Positions 1 through 12,424 of a DNA stretch of 64,000 nucleotides are shown piece after piece. How positions within the stretch are numbered: the first letter of the stretch is position 1; every line of letters starts with the position of its first letter. Position numbers and translations under genes: made by a program. The notes beneath the pieces were generated by a model. It did not search any database and had not been told where the DNA came from. It saw nothing but the letters and a program-made list of their open reading frames with translations. This DNA comes from CBDAQD01 sp965275905 (lineage in GTDB: Bacteria > Pseudomonadota > Alphaproteobacteria > Rhizobiales > JAJFHC01). The stretch lies in assembly GCA_965275905.1 (NCBI GenBank), contig CBDHYJ010000079.1, positions 97,462 through 161,461 on the forward strand, given 5' to 3'.

Positions 1-347
1 ACGAGATCCTCGTCATACTGCGCGAAGCTGCGGATATGCCCCTTCCTGGGATTGCGCAGGAGCCTGGTGGAACCGCCCTGCCCGCGCCAGTCGAGCGCCG
101 CGACCGCGAAGTTCCGGCGCCTCAGGTCCTCGATGGTCTCGAAGTACTTCTCGATGTATTCACCCCGGCCCTGCAGCAGACACACCGTGCCGTTGGGCTG
201 GCCCGATTCCGGCCGCCAGCAGGCATACCGCAGTCTGATGTCTCTGGGCAGTTCAAGAAAACCCGATTCGGCCCCTTCGGGAATCGGGTTTTCAGGGATG
301 TCGTATAGCAGCACGTCCAAGCCCCGCAACGCTGTGATCCACCGCAT
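1..347 (-). CDS. alpha/beta hydrolase (lysophospholipase-like), 3' part outside window
   Basis: Partial gene, N-terminal 115 codons only; it runs off the left edge. The translation begins MRWITALRGLDVLLYDIPEN and contains a strand followed by QGRGEYIEKYFETIEDLRRR and then ALDWRGQGGS. This is the N-terminal part of the alpha/beta hydrolase fold of the PldB/monoglyceride-lipase group: the strand before the oxyanion turn (here LLQGRGEY in place of the common HGxGEH) and the D-x-RGxGxS segment. The nucleophile elbow and the catalytic Asp and His lie beyond the window. The start is the first ATG after an in-frame stop; the ribosome site in front is weak, so a downstream GTG is possible. Expected role: cytoplasmic hydrolysis of lysophospholipids or monoacylglycerols. 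Confidence 0.75.
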   Translation of the reverse strand, partial: MRWITALRGLDVLLYDIPENPIPEGAESGFLELPRDIRLRYACWRPESGQPNGTVCLLQGRGEYIEKYFETIEDLRRRNFAVAALDWRGQGGSTRLLRNPRKGHIRSFAQYDEDL

Positions 348-483
348 TTGCCGCCGCGCCCGGATGGTCTTACCGATCCTCCGAAATCATCGGCGGCTGG
401 ATCAAACAGAAGTCATAGAGGAGCATGCCACCCGCGGCAACACGTGTCACCTGTCGCGGCACCGGCAGCGGTACGCAAAAACA

Positions 484-520
484 AAACGTCCCGGACGGTT
501 ACTCAGCGTCCGGGACGTTT
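484..520 (-). terminator. strong Rho-independent terminator, minus strand
   Basis: Perfect 14-bp inverted repeat (arms 484-497 and 507-520, 9-nt loop). Read on the minus strand it is followed by TTTTGTTTTTG, a classic intrinsic terminator tail; on the plus strand there is no comparable T run. It would stop a transcript coming from the right, where no minus-strand protein gene exists before the Hsp20 gene, so it probably ends a short RNA or antisense transcript. Confidence 0.7.
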
Positions 521-743
521 CGAGGAGACATCGTCTCCAGCTTGGTCTGCCAGAGGGGCGTTAGGCAGAACTCAATGCACAAGGCATCGTCCGCACTATG
601 CCGTTCCGTCCCTGAACGAAGCAGGAAGGCGTTGTTAATGTCCTGTTCATCTTCATGAACGGGCAGGCGACAGCGTCTCGCCCGCTTGGCGCCGGGTTCG
701 AAAATCCCATTCAGATCAATGACATAAAATCTGTCGCGCGGGT
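521..743 (-). other. gene-free segment with palindromes; possible small RNA
   Basis: No convincing protein gene on either strand. The segment holds a hairpin at 642-667 (GTTCAT/ATGAAC core, 4-nt loop, extended by CCT/AGG), a small palindrome at 523-537 (GGAGAC/GTCTCC) and GGCAT/ATGCC arms near 580-605, all upstream of the minus-strand terminator at 484-520. A 31-codon minus-strand frame (561-656, starting MKMNRTLTTPSCF) is present, but I see no support that it is translated. A structured minus-strand RNA of 150-200 nt ending at the terminator is the simplest reading. I could not identify a clear promoter for it. Confidence 0.3.
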
Positions 744-772
744 CTTGAAAGACCGGAAACCGCTTCTTATAT
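744..772 (+). promoter_or_regulatory. RpoH (sigma-32) promoter of the small heat-shock gene
   Basis: CTTG at 744-747, an 18-nt spacer, and CTTATAT at 766-772. This matches the alphaproteobacterial RpoH consensus CTTG-N17/18-CYTATNT at every defined position. Transcription would start near 779, leaving a leader of about 94 nt before the Hsp20 start codon. Confidence 0.8.
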
Positions 773-778
773 GCATCT

Positions 779-872
779 GCGTGGGCGCCGTCTGACGGGC
801 CCGCAGCTTGAACCCGATCCGGCCAAACTGGCGGATCATGACAAACATATCGCTTCCAGGAGGATGTGTAGA
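779..872 (+). promoter_or_regulatory. ROSE-like RNA thermometer in the hsp20 leader
   Basis: The leader can fold into consecutive hairpins: an upstream GC-rich stem, a strong stem around 815-839 (GATCCGGCCA-aac-TGGCGGATC with one bulged G), and a last short hairpin in which UCGCU (850-854) faces the Shine-Dalgarno AGGA (858-861) across a UCC loop. U(U/C)GCU pairing with AGGA and a bulged G is the signature of ROSE elements, which melt at heat-shock temperature and free the ribosome site. Length and position, directly before an IbpA-type gene under an RpoH promoter, fit the family. The fold was done by eye. Confidence 0.6.
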
Positions 873-1337
873 ATGCACTTCGACCTTACCCCCCTTTACA
901 AGACCACCGTTGGATTTGACCGTTTCGCGCGGCTTCTCGACACCATCAACAGCATCGAGAACGGCAGCAACGGCTATCCGCCTTACAACATCGAGCGCAC
1001 GGGCGAAAACGAGTACCGCATCACCATGGCGGTCGCCGGCTTCGGTGAGGAAGACCTCAACATCGAAGTCAAGGAAAACGCCCTGACCGTCACCGGCGAG
1101 AAGTCTCAGGACAAGGCCGAGGGCCAGTTCCTGCATCAGGGCATCGCCGGACGCAGCTTCGAGCGCCGCTTTCAGCTCGCCGACTTCGTCGAGGTCGCTG
1201 GCGCCAAGCTCGAGAACGGTCTGCTTCATATCGATCTGAAGCGCGAACTGCCTGAGGCAATGAAGCCCCGGACGATCGCCATTTCGGCCGGCAAGGGCTC
1301 GAAAAAGACCAAGACGATCGAGCAGAAGGCAGCTTAA
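873..1337 (+). CDS. small heat-shock protein, Hsp20/IbpA family
   Basis: 154 residues. ATP-independent holdase chaperone that binds unfolding cytoplasmic proteins and passes them to DnaK/ClpB. The N-terminus MHFDLTPLYKTTVGFDRF is the typical IbpA opening. The alpha-crystallin domain runs from about residue 38 to 130 (YNIERTGENEYRITMAVAGF, then GRSFERRFQLAD and the LENGLLHIDLKRE strand), with a short Lys-rich tail. ATG 873 is chosen because AGGAGG lies 9 nt upstream; an in-frame ATG at 864 overlaps that ribosome site. Expression should be controlled both by RpoH and by the leader thermometer. A terminator follows directly. Confidence 0.93.
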   Translation: MHFDLTPLYKTTVGFDRFARLLDTINSIENGSNGYPPYNIERTGENEYRITMAVAGFGEEDLNIEVKENALTVTGEKSQDKAEGQFLHQGIAGRSFERRFQLADFVEVAGAKLENGLLHIDLKRELPEAMKPRTIAISAGKGSKKTKTIEQKAA

Positions 1338-1367
1338 GGCAACAGACCTTCAATCAGACGCATGAGC

Positions 1368-1403
1368 GGGCGCCCCCGGACGGGGGGCGCCCTTTTTGTT
1401 TTT
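1368..1403 (+). terminator. Rho-independent terminator of hsp20
   Basis: GGGCGCCCCC (1368-1377) pairs with GGGGGCGCCC (to 1392) across a short loop and is followed by TTTTTGTTTTTG. It lies just after the hsp20 stop and just before the end of the convergent threonine aldolase gene. Confidence 0.85.
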
Positions 1404-1412
1404 GATCTGCGA

Positions 1413-2477
1413 TCAGGCCGACTGCGCTCTGAGCAGATCGAGAAAACCGTCGACATCGCTCTCGGGCGTCTCGAATGATGTAACGAGACGCGCAAGCATT
1501 TCGCCGTCGCCAAGCGCGCGCTCGTCCCGGGGGCCTTCGCCCGGCCATTCGTAGTAAATTGCGCCCGCATCCTGCATTCCGGCATGCGTTGCGTCGGGCA
1601 GTATCGCGAAAACCTCGTTGGCCTGCACGGGATAGGCAAGCCGCGCACAGTTCGATGCGGCAATCCCTTCACCCAGTCGGCTGGCCATCGCATTGGCATG
1701 ACGCGCCAGATCGAGCCACAGGTCGTCCTTCAGATAGGCATCGAACTGGGCGGCGATAAACCGGCTCTTGGAGATCAGGTGGCCGCCGCGTTTGCGCCGG
1801 TACATGAGTTCGTCCGCAAGGCCGGTATCGAACGACACCACGGCCTCGGCCGCGATCGCCCCGTTTTTCGTCGCCCCGAACGACAGGATGTCGACGCCCG
1901 ATTTCCATGTGAGTTCGGCCGGCGTGCCGGCGCCGGATACGACCGCATTGGCGAAACGGGCGCCGTCCATGTGCACTTTCATCGATCTGGACCGCGCGAT
2001 CTCCGCAAGTGTCGCAAGCTCGTCCGGTGAATAGACCGTGCCGGCCTCCGTTGCCTGCGTCAGGCTTACGGACGCCGGCTGCACCTGATGCTGGTTGCCG
2101 GCGATCAGACCGTCCAGCGCATTCCGGAACGCGGCGGGGTCAATCTTGCCGTCCTCGCCCGGCACGCCGATCATTTTGGCACCACCGGAATAGAACTCGG
2201 GCGCGCCGCACTCATCCACCATGATGTGACTTTCAGGATGGCACAGGATCGCACCGTAAGGCGGCGTGATCACGCTGAGCGAAAGCGCATTGGCTGCCGT
2301 CCCGGTCGAGACCAGGAATGCCGTCAGATCACATTCGAACACGTCTTTCAGACGCTGTTCGACGGCGGTCGTCAGGTCGTCCGCGCCATAGGCTTTGGCT
2401 ACACCTCCATTGGCGTCCGCAAGCGCCTTGAGGATCTGTTCGGGCATCCCGAAGGCGTTGTCGCTCGCAAATCTCAT
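1413..2477 (-). CDS. ltaE: low-specificity L-threonine aldolase
   Basis: 354 residues. PLP enzyme splitting L-threonine or L-allo-threonine into glycine and acetaldehyde in the cytosol. Fold-type I landmarks: FASDNAFGMPEQIL at the start, VSTGTAANALSL (about 57-67) for phosphate binding, VHMDGARFANA with the cofactor-ring Asp near 171, and GATKNGAIAAEA with the Schiff-base Lys near 204. The length is normal. It lies 51 nt downstream of the S9 peptidase on the same strand, so the two may be co-transcribed, and converges on hsp20. Beta-eliminating lyases share the fold, but the motif set is that of threonine aldolases. Confidence 0.88.
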   Translation of the reverse strand: MRFASDNAFGMPEQILKALADANGGVAKAYGADDLTTAVEQRLKDVFECDLTAFLVSTGTAANALSLSVITPPYGAILCHPESHIMVDECGAPEFYSGGAKMIGVPGEDGKIDPAAFRNALDGLIAGNQHQVQPASVSLTQATEAGTVYSPDELATLAEIARSRSMKVHMDGARFANAVVSGAGTPAELTWKSGVDILSFGATKNGAIAAEAVVSFDTGLADELMYRRKRGGHLISKSRFIAAQFDAYLKDDLWLDLARHANAMASRLGEGIAASNCARLAYPVQANEVFAILPDATHAGMQDAGAIYYEWPGEGPRDERALGDGEMLARLVTSFETPESDVDGFLDLLRAQSA

Positions 2478-2528
2478 TCCGGTGACTCCAGATTGTGTAT
2501 GTCGAGTTTCGGCAATTCGTCGGACGGC

Positions 2529-4448
2529 TCAAGTCCCATGACACGCGCGAAAAAAGGCATGCTCGCTGCGTATCGCCGTCATCAGGGTCTCGGCGTCGCG
2601 AAAGCCGTGGGCCTCACCCTCGAACTCCAGATAACAGACCGGCACGCCGCGCTGTTTCAACTCCTCGACGATCGCCTGTGACTGGTCGGGCGGCACCACC
2701 TTGTCGTCGAGCCCCTGGAACAGAATGACCGGGCTCGAGATACGGTCGGCACTGTAGAGCGGAGAAATGTCCCGATAGGCATCCGCCGGCGCATCCTGCG
2801 GCAAGTCCGTCAGCGTCGAGACATAGCCGGATTCAAACTTGTGCGTCGAGTCAGCCAGCAGGGCGACATCGGAGATGCCGTAATAAACCGCGGCAGCGGC
2901 AAACACATCGTGGTTGGTCAGCGCACACAGGGCGGTGTAGCCGCCAGAACTGCCACCGGAAATGGCAATGGCACCAGGATCGGCCAGGCGTTCCCTGACA
3001 AGCCATTCCGCCGCGGCCGCGGCATCGGCGGCGTCCAGTTTGCCCCACGCACCGTTCAGCGCTTCCCGGTAGGCGCGTCCATAGCCGAAACTCCCGGTGA
3101 AATCGACATCGATCACTGCGAACCCGCGGCTCGTCCAGTATTGAATTTTCGGCTTGAGGCCTCGATCGGCAAATCCGGTCGGCCCGCCATGTATCAGCAC
3201 GACAGCGGGCGGCGTCTCGCCTGCCGGACCTTCAAAGTCGGCGCTGGCGGGGGCATAGTGAATCGCATGCACGGGCCGTCCGTCCGGTCCTTCAAAGGTC
3301 ACGGGCCGGCCCGTCGAGACGTCAGCCGCCTCGATATCCATGGCAGCACTCAGCTTCACCGGCAGAACGGTCTCTGCAGATTCGGGCGACGGATCGATAA
3401 TGGCTATGGCCGGTGGCCGGTCATCGAACGTGGCGACCGCAGCAAATCGATCGTCGAGGGGTGCCACGGCATAGAAACTCCGTGCATCGCATTCGAGGAT
3501 GTTCAGCGTGCCGTCAGCCACTGAAATCTCGCCGCATTTGATCAGGCCGTCTTCGAAGAAACTGGCAAAGATCGAACCACCAGCGCCGACCGCATAGGAA
3601 CGCATGCCGAGTGCCCACTGCGGCTGTCCGAACTCTGCTTCGCGGGCAATGACCGTTTCGATCGACCGGCCGTCCCACCGGTGCAGATTGCCCCAGCCGG
3701 ACCGGTTCCAGACGAACACCAGGGAACCGTCGGCCAGCCACTCCGGTTGAAAGACCGCGCTGCCGTCGCCACCGGCGAGCGGCTGGGTATCTGCCGGCAG
3801 ACCGTTGTCATCCAGTGTGGCCACGCGCAACGCCGCGCCTTCCCAGGGCATCGAGGGCAGCGACCATTCAAGCCACGCCAGCCTCGACAAGTCCTTGTCC
3901 ATTGCCGGTGAGCTGTAGAAGTCGTTTCCCGAAGCAAGCACGGCGATGGTTTCGGCGCTTGCAGGTTCGGCGCGGTCGAGCAGCGGAACCGCCGCCAGCA
4001 GGTTCTGTGGCATCGGGTCATGCGAACCGGAATGCCGCTCGGCGACGGCGATCAGGCGGTTTCGGCGCAGATCCAGGATCATGTTGCCGAACCGCATATC
4101 GGGAGCATCCGTCAGCCTGACGATGTTGCCGTCGGCGTCGACGGAATAGATGTCCTGGTCGGGTGCATTGACAAAATAGACCGATCCCGATGCCGCAAGA
4201 AACTCGCCGCCGCCATATTCATGGATTCTTGAACGGGCCGAATACGGTTCCGGGATGACATCCGACATTGTCCCGTCGCGTTCACGCCGGACGATGACGC
4301 CGCGTCCGGCTTCGAGCGGATGTGATTCTGTCCAGTACAGCAGGGCACCATCGGTCTGGACCTGGCCGAAACGCAGGGTTTTGCCCGCCACGACATCAAC
4401 CGAAAGGCTGGATGGCCATGTGCCGTAGGGCATTTGTGTCGTGGGCAT
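2529..4448 (-). CDS. S9-family prolyl oligopeptidase / acylaminoacyl-peptidase-like serine peptidase
   Basis: 639 residues. An N-terminal beta-propeller-like region (about 1-380, with repeated Trp/Gly-rich strands) gates a C-terminal alpha/beta hydrolase. The catalytic triad is visible: Ser near 501 in GGSSGGYTALCAL, Asp near 582 in GLDDKVVPP and His near 614 in EGEAHGF. The HGGPTGFADRGL segment forms the oxyanion region. No signal peptide is seen, so it is probably cytoplasmic, trimming short peptides or N-acylated peptides. I chose the internal ATG at 4448 (MPTTQMPYGTWPSS) because the longer frame adds 20 unrelated residues and a GGGAG site precedes this ATG. The exact substrate cannot be told from sequence. 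Confidence 0.85.
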   Translation of the reverse strand: MPTTQMPYGTWPSSLSVDVVAGKTLRFGQVQTDGALLYWTESHPLEAGRGVIVRRERDGTMSDVIPEPYSARSRIHEYGGGEFLAASGSVYFVNAPDQDIYSVDADGNIVRLTDAPDMRFGNMILDLRRNRLIAVAERHSGSHDPMPQNLLAAVPLLDRAEPASAETIAVLASGNDFYSSPAMDKDLSRLAWLEWSLPSMPWEGAALRVATLDDNGLPADTQPLAGGDGSAVFQPEWLADGSLVFVWNRSGWGNLHRWDGRSIETVIAREAEFGQPQWALGMRSYAVGAGGSIFASFFEDGLIKCGEISVADGTLNILECDARSFYAVAPLDDRFAAVATFDDRPPAIAIIDPSPESAETVLPVKLSAAMDIEAADVSTGRPVTFEGPDGRPVHAIHYAPASADFEGPAGETPPAVVLIHGGPTGFADRGLKPKIQYWTSRGFAVIDVDFTGSFGYGRAYREALNGAWGKLDAADAAAAAEWLVRERLADPGAIAISGGSSGGYTALCALTNHDVFAAAAVYYGISDVALLADSTHKFESGYVSTLTDLPQDAPADAYRDISPLYSADRISSPVILFQGLDDKVVPPDQSQAIVEELKQRGVPVCYLEFEGEAHGFRDAETLMTAIRSEHAFFRACHGT

Positions 4449-5037
4449 CTTCAGACTGCTCCCGAAACAGGAAAGAGTTTCGCAGTGATGGCACAGAAAT
4501 ACCCGCACCGAAAGACGTCAGCCGGTGCAATTCGCCAAACGTCGCCGCCACGGAACAATCCCGGAGAAGTGGCCCTGCGCAACGATATGTCGCAGCGCCG
4601 GTCAAATACGAAAAAATCAATCAATGACTTGTGCGATTCCCCCATTTCTGGCATTTTCCTAGCTTGAAAAAGGACAGTGTTGTTGTCTTTTTTGTTCGAC
4701 CGCACACACGGGGCTTGCATTCCCGGGGTGACATCCGTTTAAAACGGAACAAAGGTCGGAAAACGCGGAACGGATTGCGGTGGGTTCCTCGAACCAGCCA
4801 TGTTTTCGCGCAAGGGGCAGACCAATGCCGCAAAAGCGGCGACGGCCCCGCTTCGCCGGTGGCCATGTGCCATCCAACCGGCCAATTTGGCATGAAAAAG
4901 TGTCGTGTGACGCCTGAAGGGCGCCCCGATACGACCGTGCCGGCAACCGCGGAATGAGCGATCGCCGACAAGGCGCTCTACGCTGCGGACCGGTCGGGAC
5001 AGAGGGATGATTGACGGTAATGAAGAGGGCAGATGGT
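4449..5037. other. 589-bp intergenic region between the S9 peptidase and gltB
   Basis: Divergent promoter region. Open frames inside it are short, overlapping and composition-neutral, and I support none as a gene. It holds a candidate sigma-54 element (listed separately), a T/A-rich run near 4665-4695 and the ribosome site for gltB. The 370 nt between the sigma-54 candidate and gltB could carry a leader RNA, but I recognise no riboswitch in it. Confidence 0.5.
4648..4664 (+). promoter_or_regulatory. candidate sigma-54 promoter upstream of gltBD
   Basis: CTGGCATTTTCCTAGCTT has the obligatory GG-N10-GC spacing (GG 4650-4651, GC 4662-4663) and a TGGCA upstream half. The downstream half TAGCTT departs from TTGCW. 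Nitrogen control of gltBD through NtrC would be sensible, but the distance to the gene is long. Confidence 0.3.
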
Positions 5038-9768
<4,731 letters not shown>

Positions 9769-9771
9769 GTG

Positions 9772-11190
9772 ATGGGCAAAGTCACAGGCTTTATGGAAAT
9801 CGATCGCCAGGACCGGAAATACAAGCCGGCCGGCGACAGGATCCGCAACTTCAGGGAATTCCTGATTCCGCTGGAAGACCGGGACGTGGAGCGTCAGGCG
9901 GCGCGGTGCATGGACTGCGGCATCCCCTATTGCCACAGCGGATGTCCGGTCAACAACCAGATCCCGGACTGGAACGATCTGGTCTACAACAAGGACTGGG
10001 AAGAGGCGTCGCGCAACCTGCACTCGACCAACAACTTCCCGGAATTCACGGGCCGGATCTGCCCTGCCCCGTGCGAAGCGTCCTGTACCCTGAACATCGA
10101 CGACAACCCTGTCACCATCAAGACGATCGAATGCACGATCGTCGACAAGGCCTGGGAAGAAGGCTGGGTCAGCCCGCAGGTCCCGGAACACAAGACCGGC
10201 AAGTCGGTGGGCATCATCGGGTCCGGCCCCGCGGGGCTGGCGGCAGCGCAGCAACTCGCCCGTGTCGGCCACGACGTGCATCTCTACGAGAAGCACGCCA
10301 AGGCCGGTGGCCTGCTGCGCTACGGCATCCCTGACTTCAAGATGGAAAAACATCTGATCGACCGCCGGGTCAAGCAGATGGAGGCCGAGGGGGTCACCTT
10401 CCACTACGGCGTCCATGTTGGCGTCGACCGGACACTGAGCGACCTCGAGGCCGAGCACGATGCGATCCTGCTCAGCGGCGGAGCCGAACACCCGCGCGAC
10501 CTTCCGATCGAGGGCCGTGAACTCGACGGCGTGCACTTTGCGATGGATTTCCTGCCGCAGCAGAACCGCCGTGTTGGCGGGGAGCCCGTGGGTTCCGAAC
10601 GGCCGATCATGGCGTCCGGCAAGCATGTCGTCGTCATCGGTGGCGGCGACACCGGTTCCGACTGCATCGGAACCTCGTTCCGTCAGGGCGCGCTTTCGGT
10701 CACGCAGCTCGAAATCATGCCGACACCGCCGATGCGCGAGAACAAGGCCCTGACCTGGCCGCACTGGCCGCTCAAGTTCCGGACCTCTTCAAGCCAGGCA
10801 GAAGGTGCCAAGCGAGACTTCAGTGTCATGACGACGCGCATTACCGGCAAGGAAGGCCGGGTCCGGAATCTGCACTGCGTCCGCGTCGACGATCACATGG
10901 AGACCGTCCCGGGCTCGGAATTCGAGATTCAGGCAGACCTTGTCCTGCTTGCCATGGGTTTCGTGCATCCCGTGCACGAAGGCATGATCAAGGAGATCGG
11001 TCTGGACCTCGACGCGCGCGGCAACGTCCAGGCGGATACGGAGAGCTACCGGACCAGTCGTGACAAGATCTTCGCCGCAGGTGACATGCGGCGCGGTCAG
11101 TCGCTCGTTGTCTGGGCTATCCGCGAAGGCCGTCAGGCCGCACGGTCCATCGACAACTTTCTCATGGGCGAGAGTGTGCTGCCGCGATAG
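9772..11190 (+). CDS. gltD: glutamate synthase (NADPH), small subunit
   Basis: 472 residues. It takes electrons from NADPH via FAD and passes them through 4Fe-4S clusters to GltB. N-terminal cluster cysteines are seen in RCMDCGIPYCHSGCPVNNQI and CPAPCEASCTLNI; the FAD-binding GIIGSGPAGLAAAQQL follows near residue 145, then an NADPH-binding VVIGGGDTGSDC near 290 and a C-terminal FAD motif FAAGDMRRGQSLV. ATG 9772 is preceded by GGGAGG at 6 nt; a GTG three bases earlier is also possible. Translationally close-coupled to gltB. Confidence 0.95.
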   Translation: MGKVTGFMEIDRQDRKYKPAGDRIRNFREFLIPLEDRDVERQAARCMDCGIPYCHSGCPVNNQIPDWNDLVYNKDWEEASRNLHSTNNFPEFTGRICPAPCEASCTLNIDDNPVTIKTIECTIVDKAWEEGWVSPQVPEHKTGKSVGIIGSGPAGLAAAQQLARVGHDVHLYEKHAKAGGLLRYGIPDFKMEKHLIDRRVKQMEAEGVTFHYGVHVGVDRTLSDLEAEHDAILLSGGAEHPRDLPIEGRELDGVHFAMDFLPQQNRRVGGEPVGSERPIMASGKHVVVIGGGDTGSDCIGTSFRQGALSVTQLEIMPTPPMRENKALTWPHWPLKFRTSSSQAEGAKRDFSVMTTRITGKEGRVRNLHCVRVDDHMETVPGSEFEIQADLVLLAMGFVHPVHEGMIKEIGLDLDARGNVQADTESYRTSRDKIFAAGDMRRGQSLVVWAIREGRQAARSIDNFLMGESVLPR

Positions 11191-11202
11191 CGTTTTAGCT
11201 AT

Positions 11203-12330
11203 TCACTGCTGCCAGGAAAAGTCGTCTCCCCGGCCGGGTTTCGGCGCAACGCGGCCGCCCAGGGTCAGGACGGTATGCGCGGCGGACTGTTCGGGATACC
11301 GGGTCTGCCCGTCGCCGGTTTCCGCCGCTGCGCTCGCTGACGTGTCACTCCCTGAAGCAGAACGGCCTGAGGCGATGTCCTGGGCCTCGGTATAGGCATT
11401 TGCAAACGGATCAGCCGCTGCCGTCGAGGCCTCCTGCCCTTCTTCGGCGACCCCGTCGGCATTCAGGTTCGGTGCCGCGATCATGCGCTCGCCCTTGACC
11501 ACCGGGCCGGCAACCAGAAAGTCCCGGATCGGCCGTTCGATGAGAGCCGCCATCTTGCGGTATCCGCGGCGCGTGAAATGCACGCCGTCACCTGCGCGAA
11601 TGTTCCGGATCCGGCCGGTAATGTCCGGCCCCCTCTTCTTGTATTTTCCATTCTCGCCGAGGAACTCTTCCCACGTCGGCACATAGGTGATGTTGTTGGC
11701 CTTCGCCCGCTCCTCGTAAATCTTGTTGAGGACCTGCATGGCGGCCGAGTGCTTCGGTCCGCGCATCACGGGCATGCCGATCCAGTAGACCGCTATGCCG
11801 CGGCCCGCGAACGACTTCATGAACTCGTCGACTCGCTTCGTATAGATCTCGATGAACTCCGGCGTTCCGAACCGGTGCCGCCCGTCCGACTTGCGCATGC
11901 GCTGGCGGTCGTTGGCGCCGATCATGACAACGGCAATGTCCATCTCTTCTTTGTCCAGAATGTCCTTCACGGCGGCATTCCAGTTGTAGAAGTCCTGCCG
12001 GACAAAACCGGTCGATGCGCGCGATCGGCGGACGACCTTGACGGCCTTGTCGCCCTTGAAGGCGATGCGCAGACCGTAGGCCATGCCGTCGCCAAGCGAG
12101 TCGCCGAACACGTACACTTGAATGCGCCGCCCGGTACGCTTCTGCTTCTTGCCGCCCTTCACAAGCTCCGGAGCACCGTCAGGCGCGGGCGCGACGGCAA
12201 GATCGCCGTCGGTCGATTGCGCCGTCGCCGGCAGAGCAAAGGCCACCATGGCCACGACGGCAAGTCCTGCAACCGCGGGAACGGCTGTGATCCTGCGGAA
12301 AATCGAAGCGATACGATCGGCGGGTGTCAT
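11203..12330 (-). CDS. secreted SGNH/GDSL hydrolase, DUF459 type
   Basis: 375 residues. The N-terminus has a hydrophobic export segment (about 17-38, ending ATAQ) and then a low-complexity linker. The SGNH core shows block I VFGDSLGDGMAYGL (nucleophile Ser near 78), block III VVMIGANDRQRM and block V GDGVHFTRRGYRKMAAL with the Asp-x-x-His pair. This arrangement is typical of the COG2845/DUF459 family of periplasmic hydrolases, thought to deacylate or modify cell-envelope glycans. The C-terminal 100 residues are Ala/Ser/Glu-rich and probably disordered. AGGAG precedes the ATG. The lytic transglycosylase lies just upstream on the same strand, so a joint envelope-remodelling role is plausible. 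Confidence 0.82.
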   Translation of the reverse strand: MTPADRIASIFRRITAVPAVAGLAVVAMVAFALPATAQSTDGDLAVAPAPDGAPELVKGGKKQKRTGRRIQVYVFGDSLGDGMAYGLRIAFKGDKAVKVVRRSRASTGFVRQDFYNWNAAVKDILDKEEMDIAVVMIGANDRQRMRKSDGRHRFGTPEFIEIYTKRVDEFMKSFAGRGIAVYWIGMPVMRGPKHSAAMQVLNKIYEERAKANNITYVPTWEEFLGENGKYKKRGPDITGRIRNIRAGDGVHFTRRGYRKMAALIERPIRDFLVAGPVVKGERMIAAPNLNADGVAEEGQEASTAAADPFANAYTEAQDIASGRSASGSDTSASAAAETGDGQTRYPEQSAAHTVLTLGGRVAPKPGRGDDFSWQQ

Positions 12331-12424
12331 GCGCCCTGACTCCTGAGGTTAAGACGCGCCAACTGTCTCACAGAGAAGCCTGCCCCGCAAATGCGGCAAT
12401 CGGATGCGCAGGATAGTCGCGGAG

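Noticed and set aside
521..860. Long minus-strand open frame through the hsp20 promoter, ending in the terminator
   Set aside because: It has no usable start codon, its third-position GC is only about 60%, and it runs on as antisense of hsp20; high GC makes such frames common.
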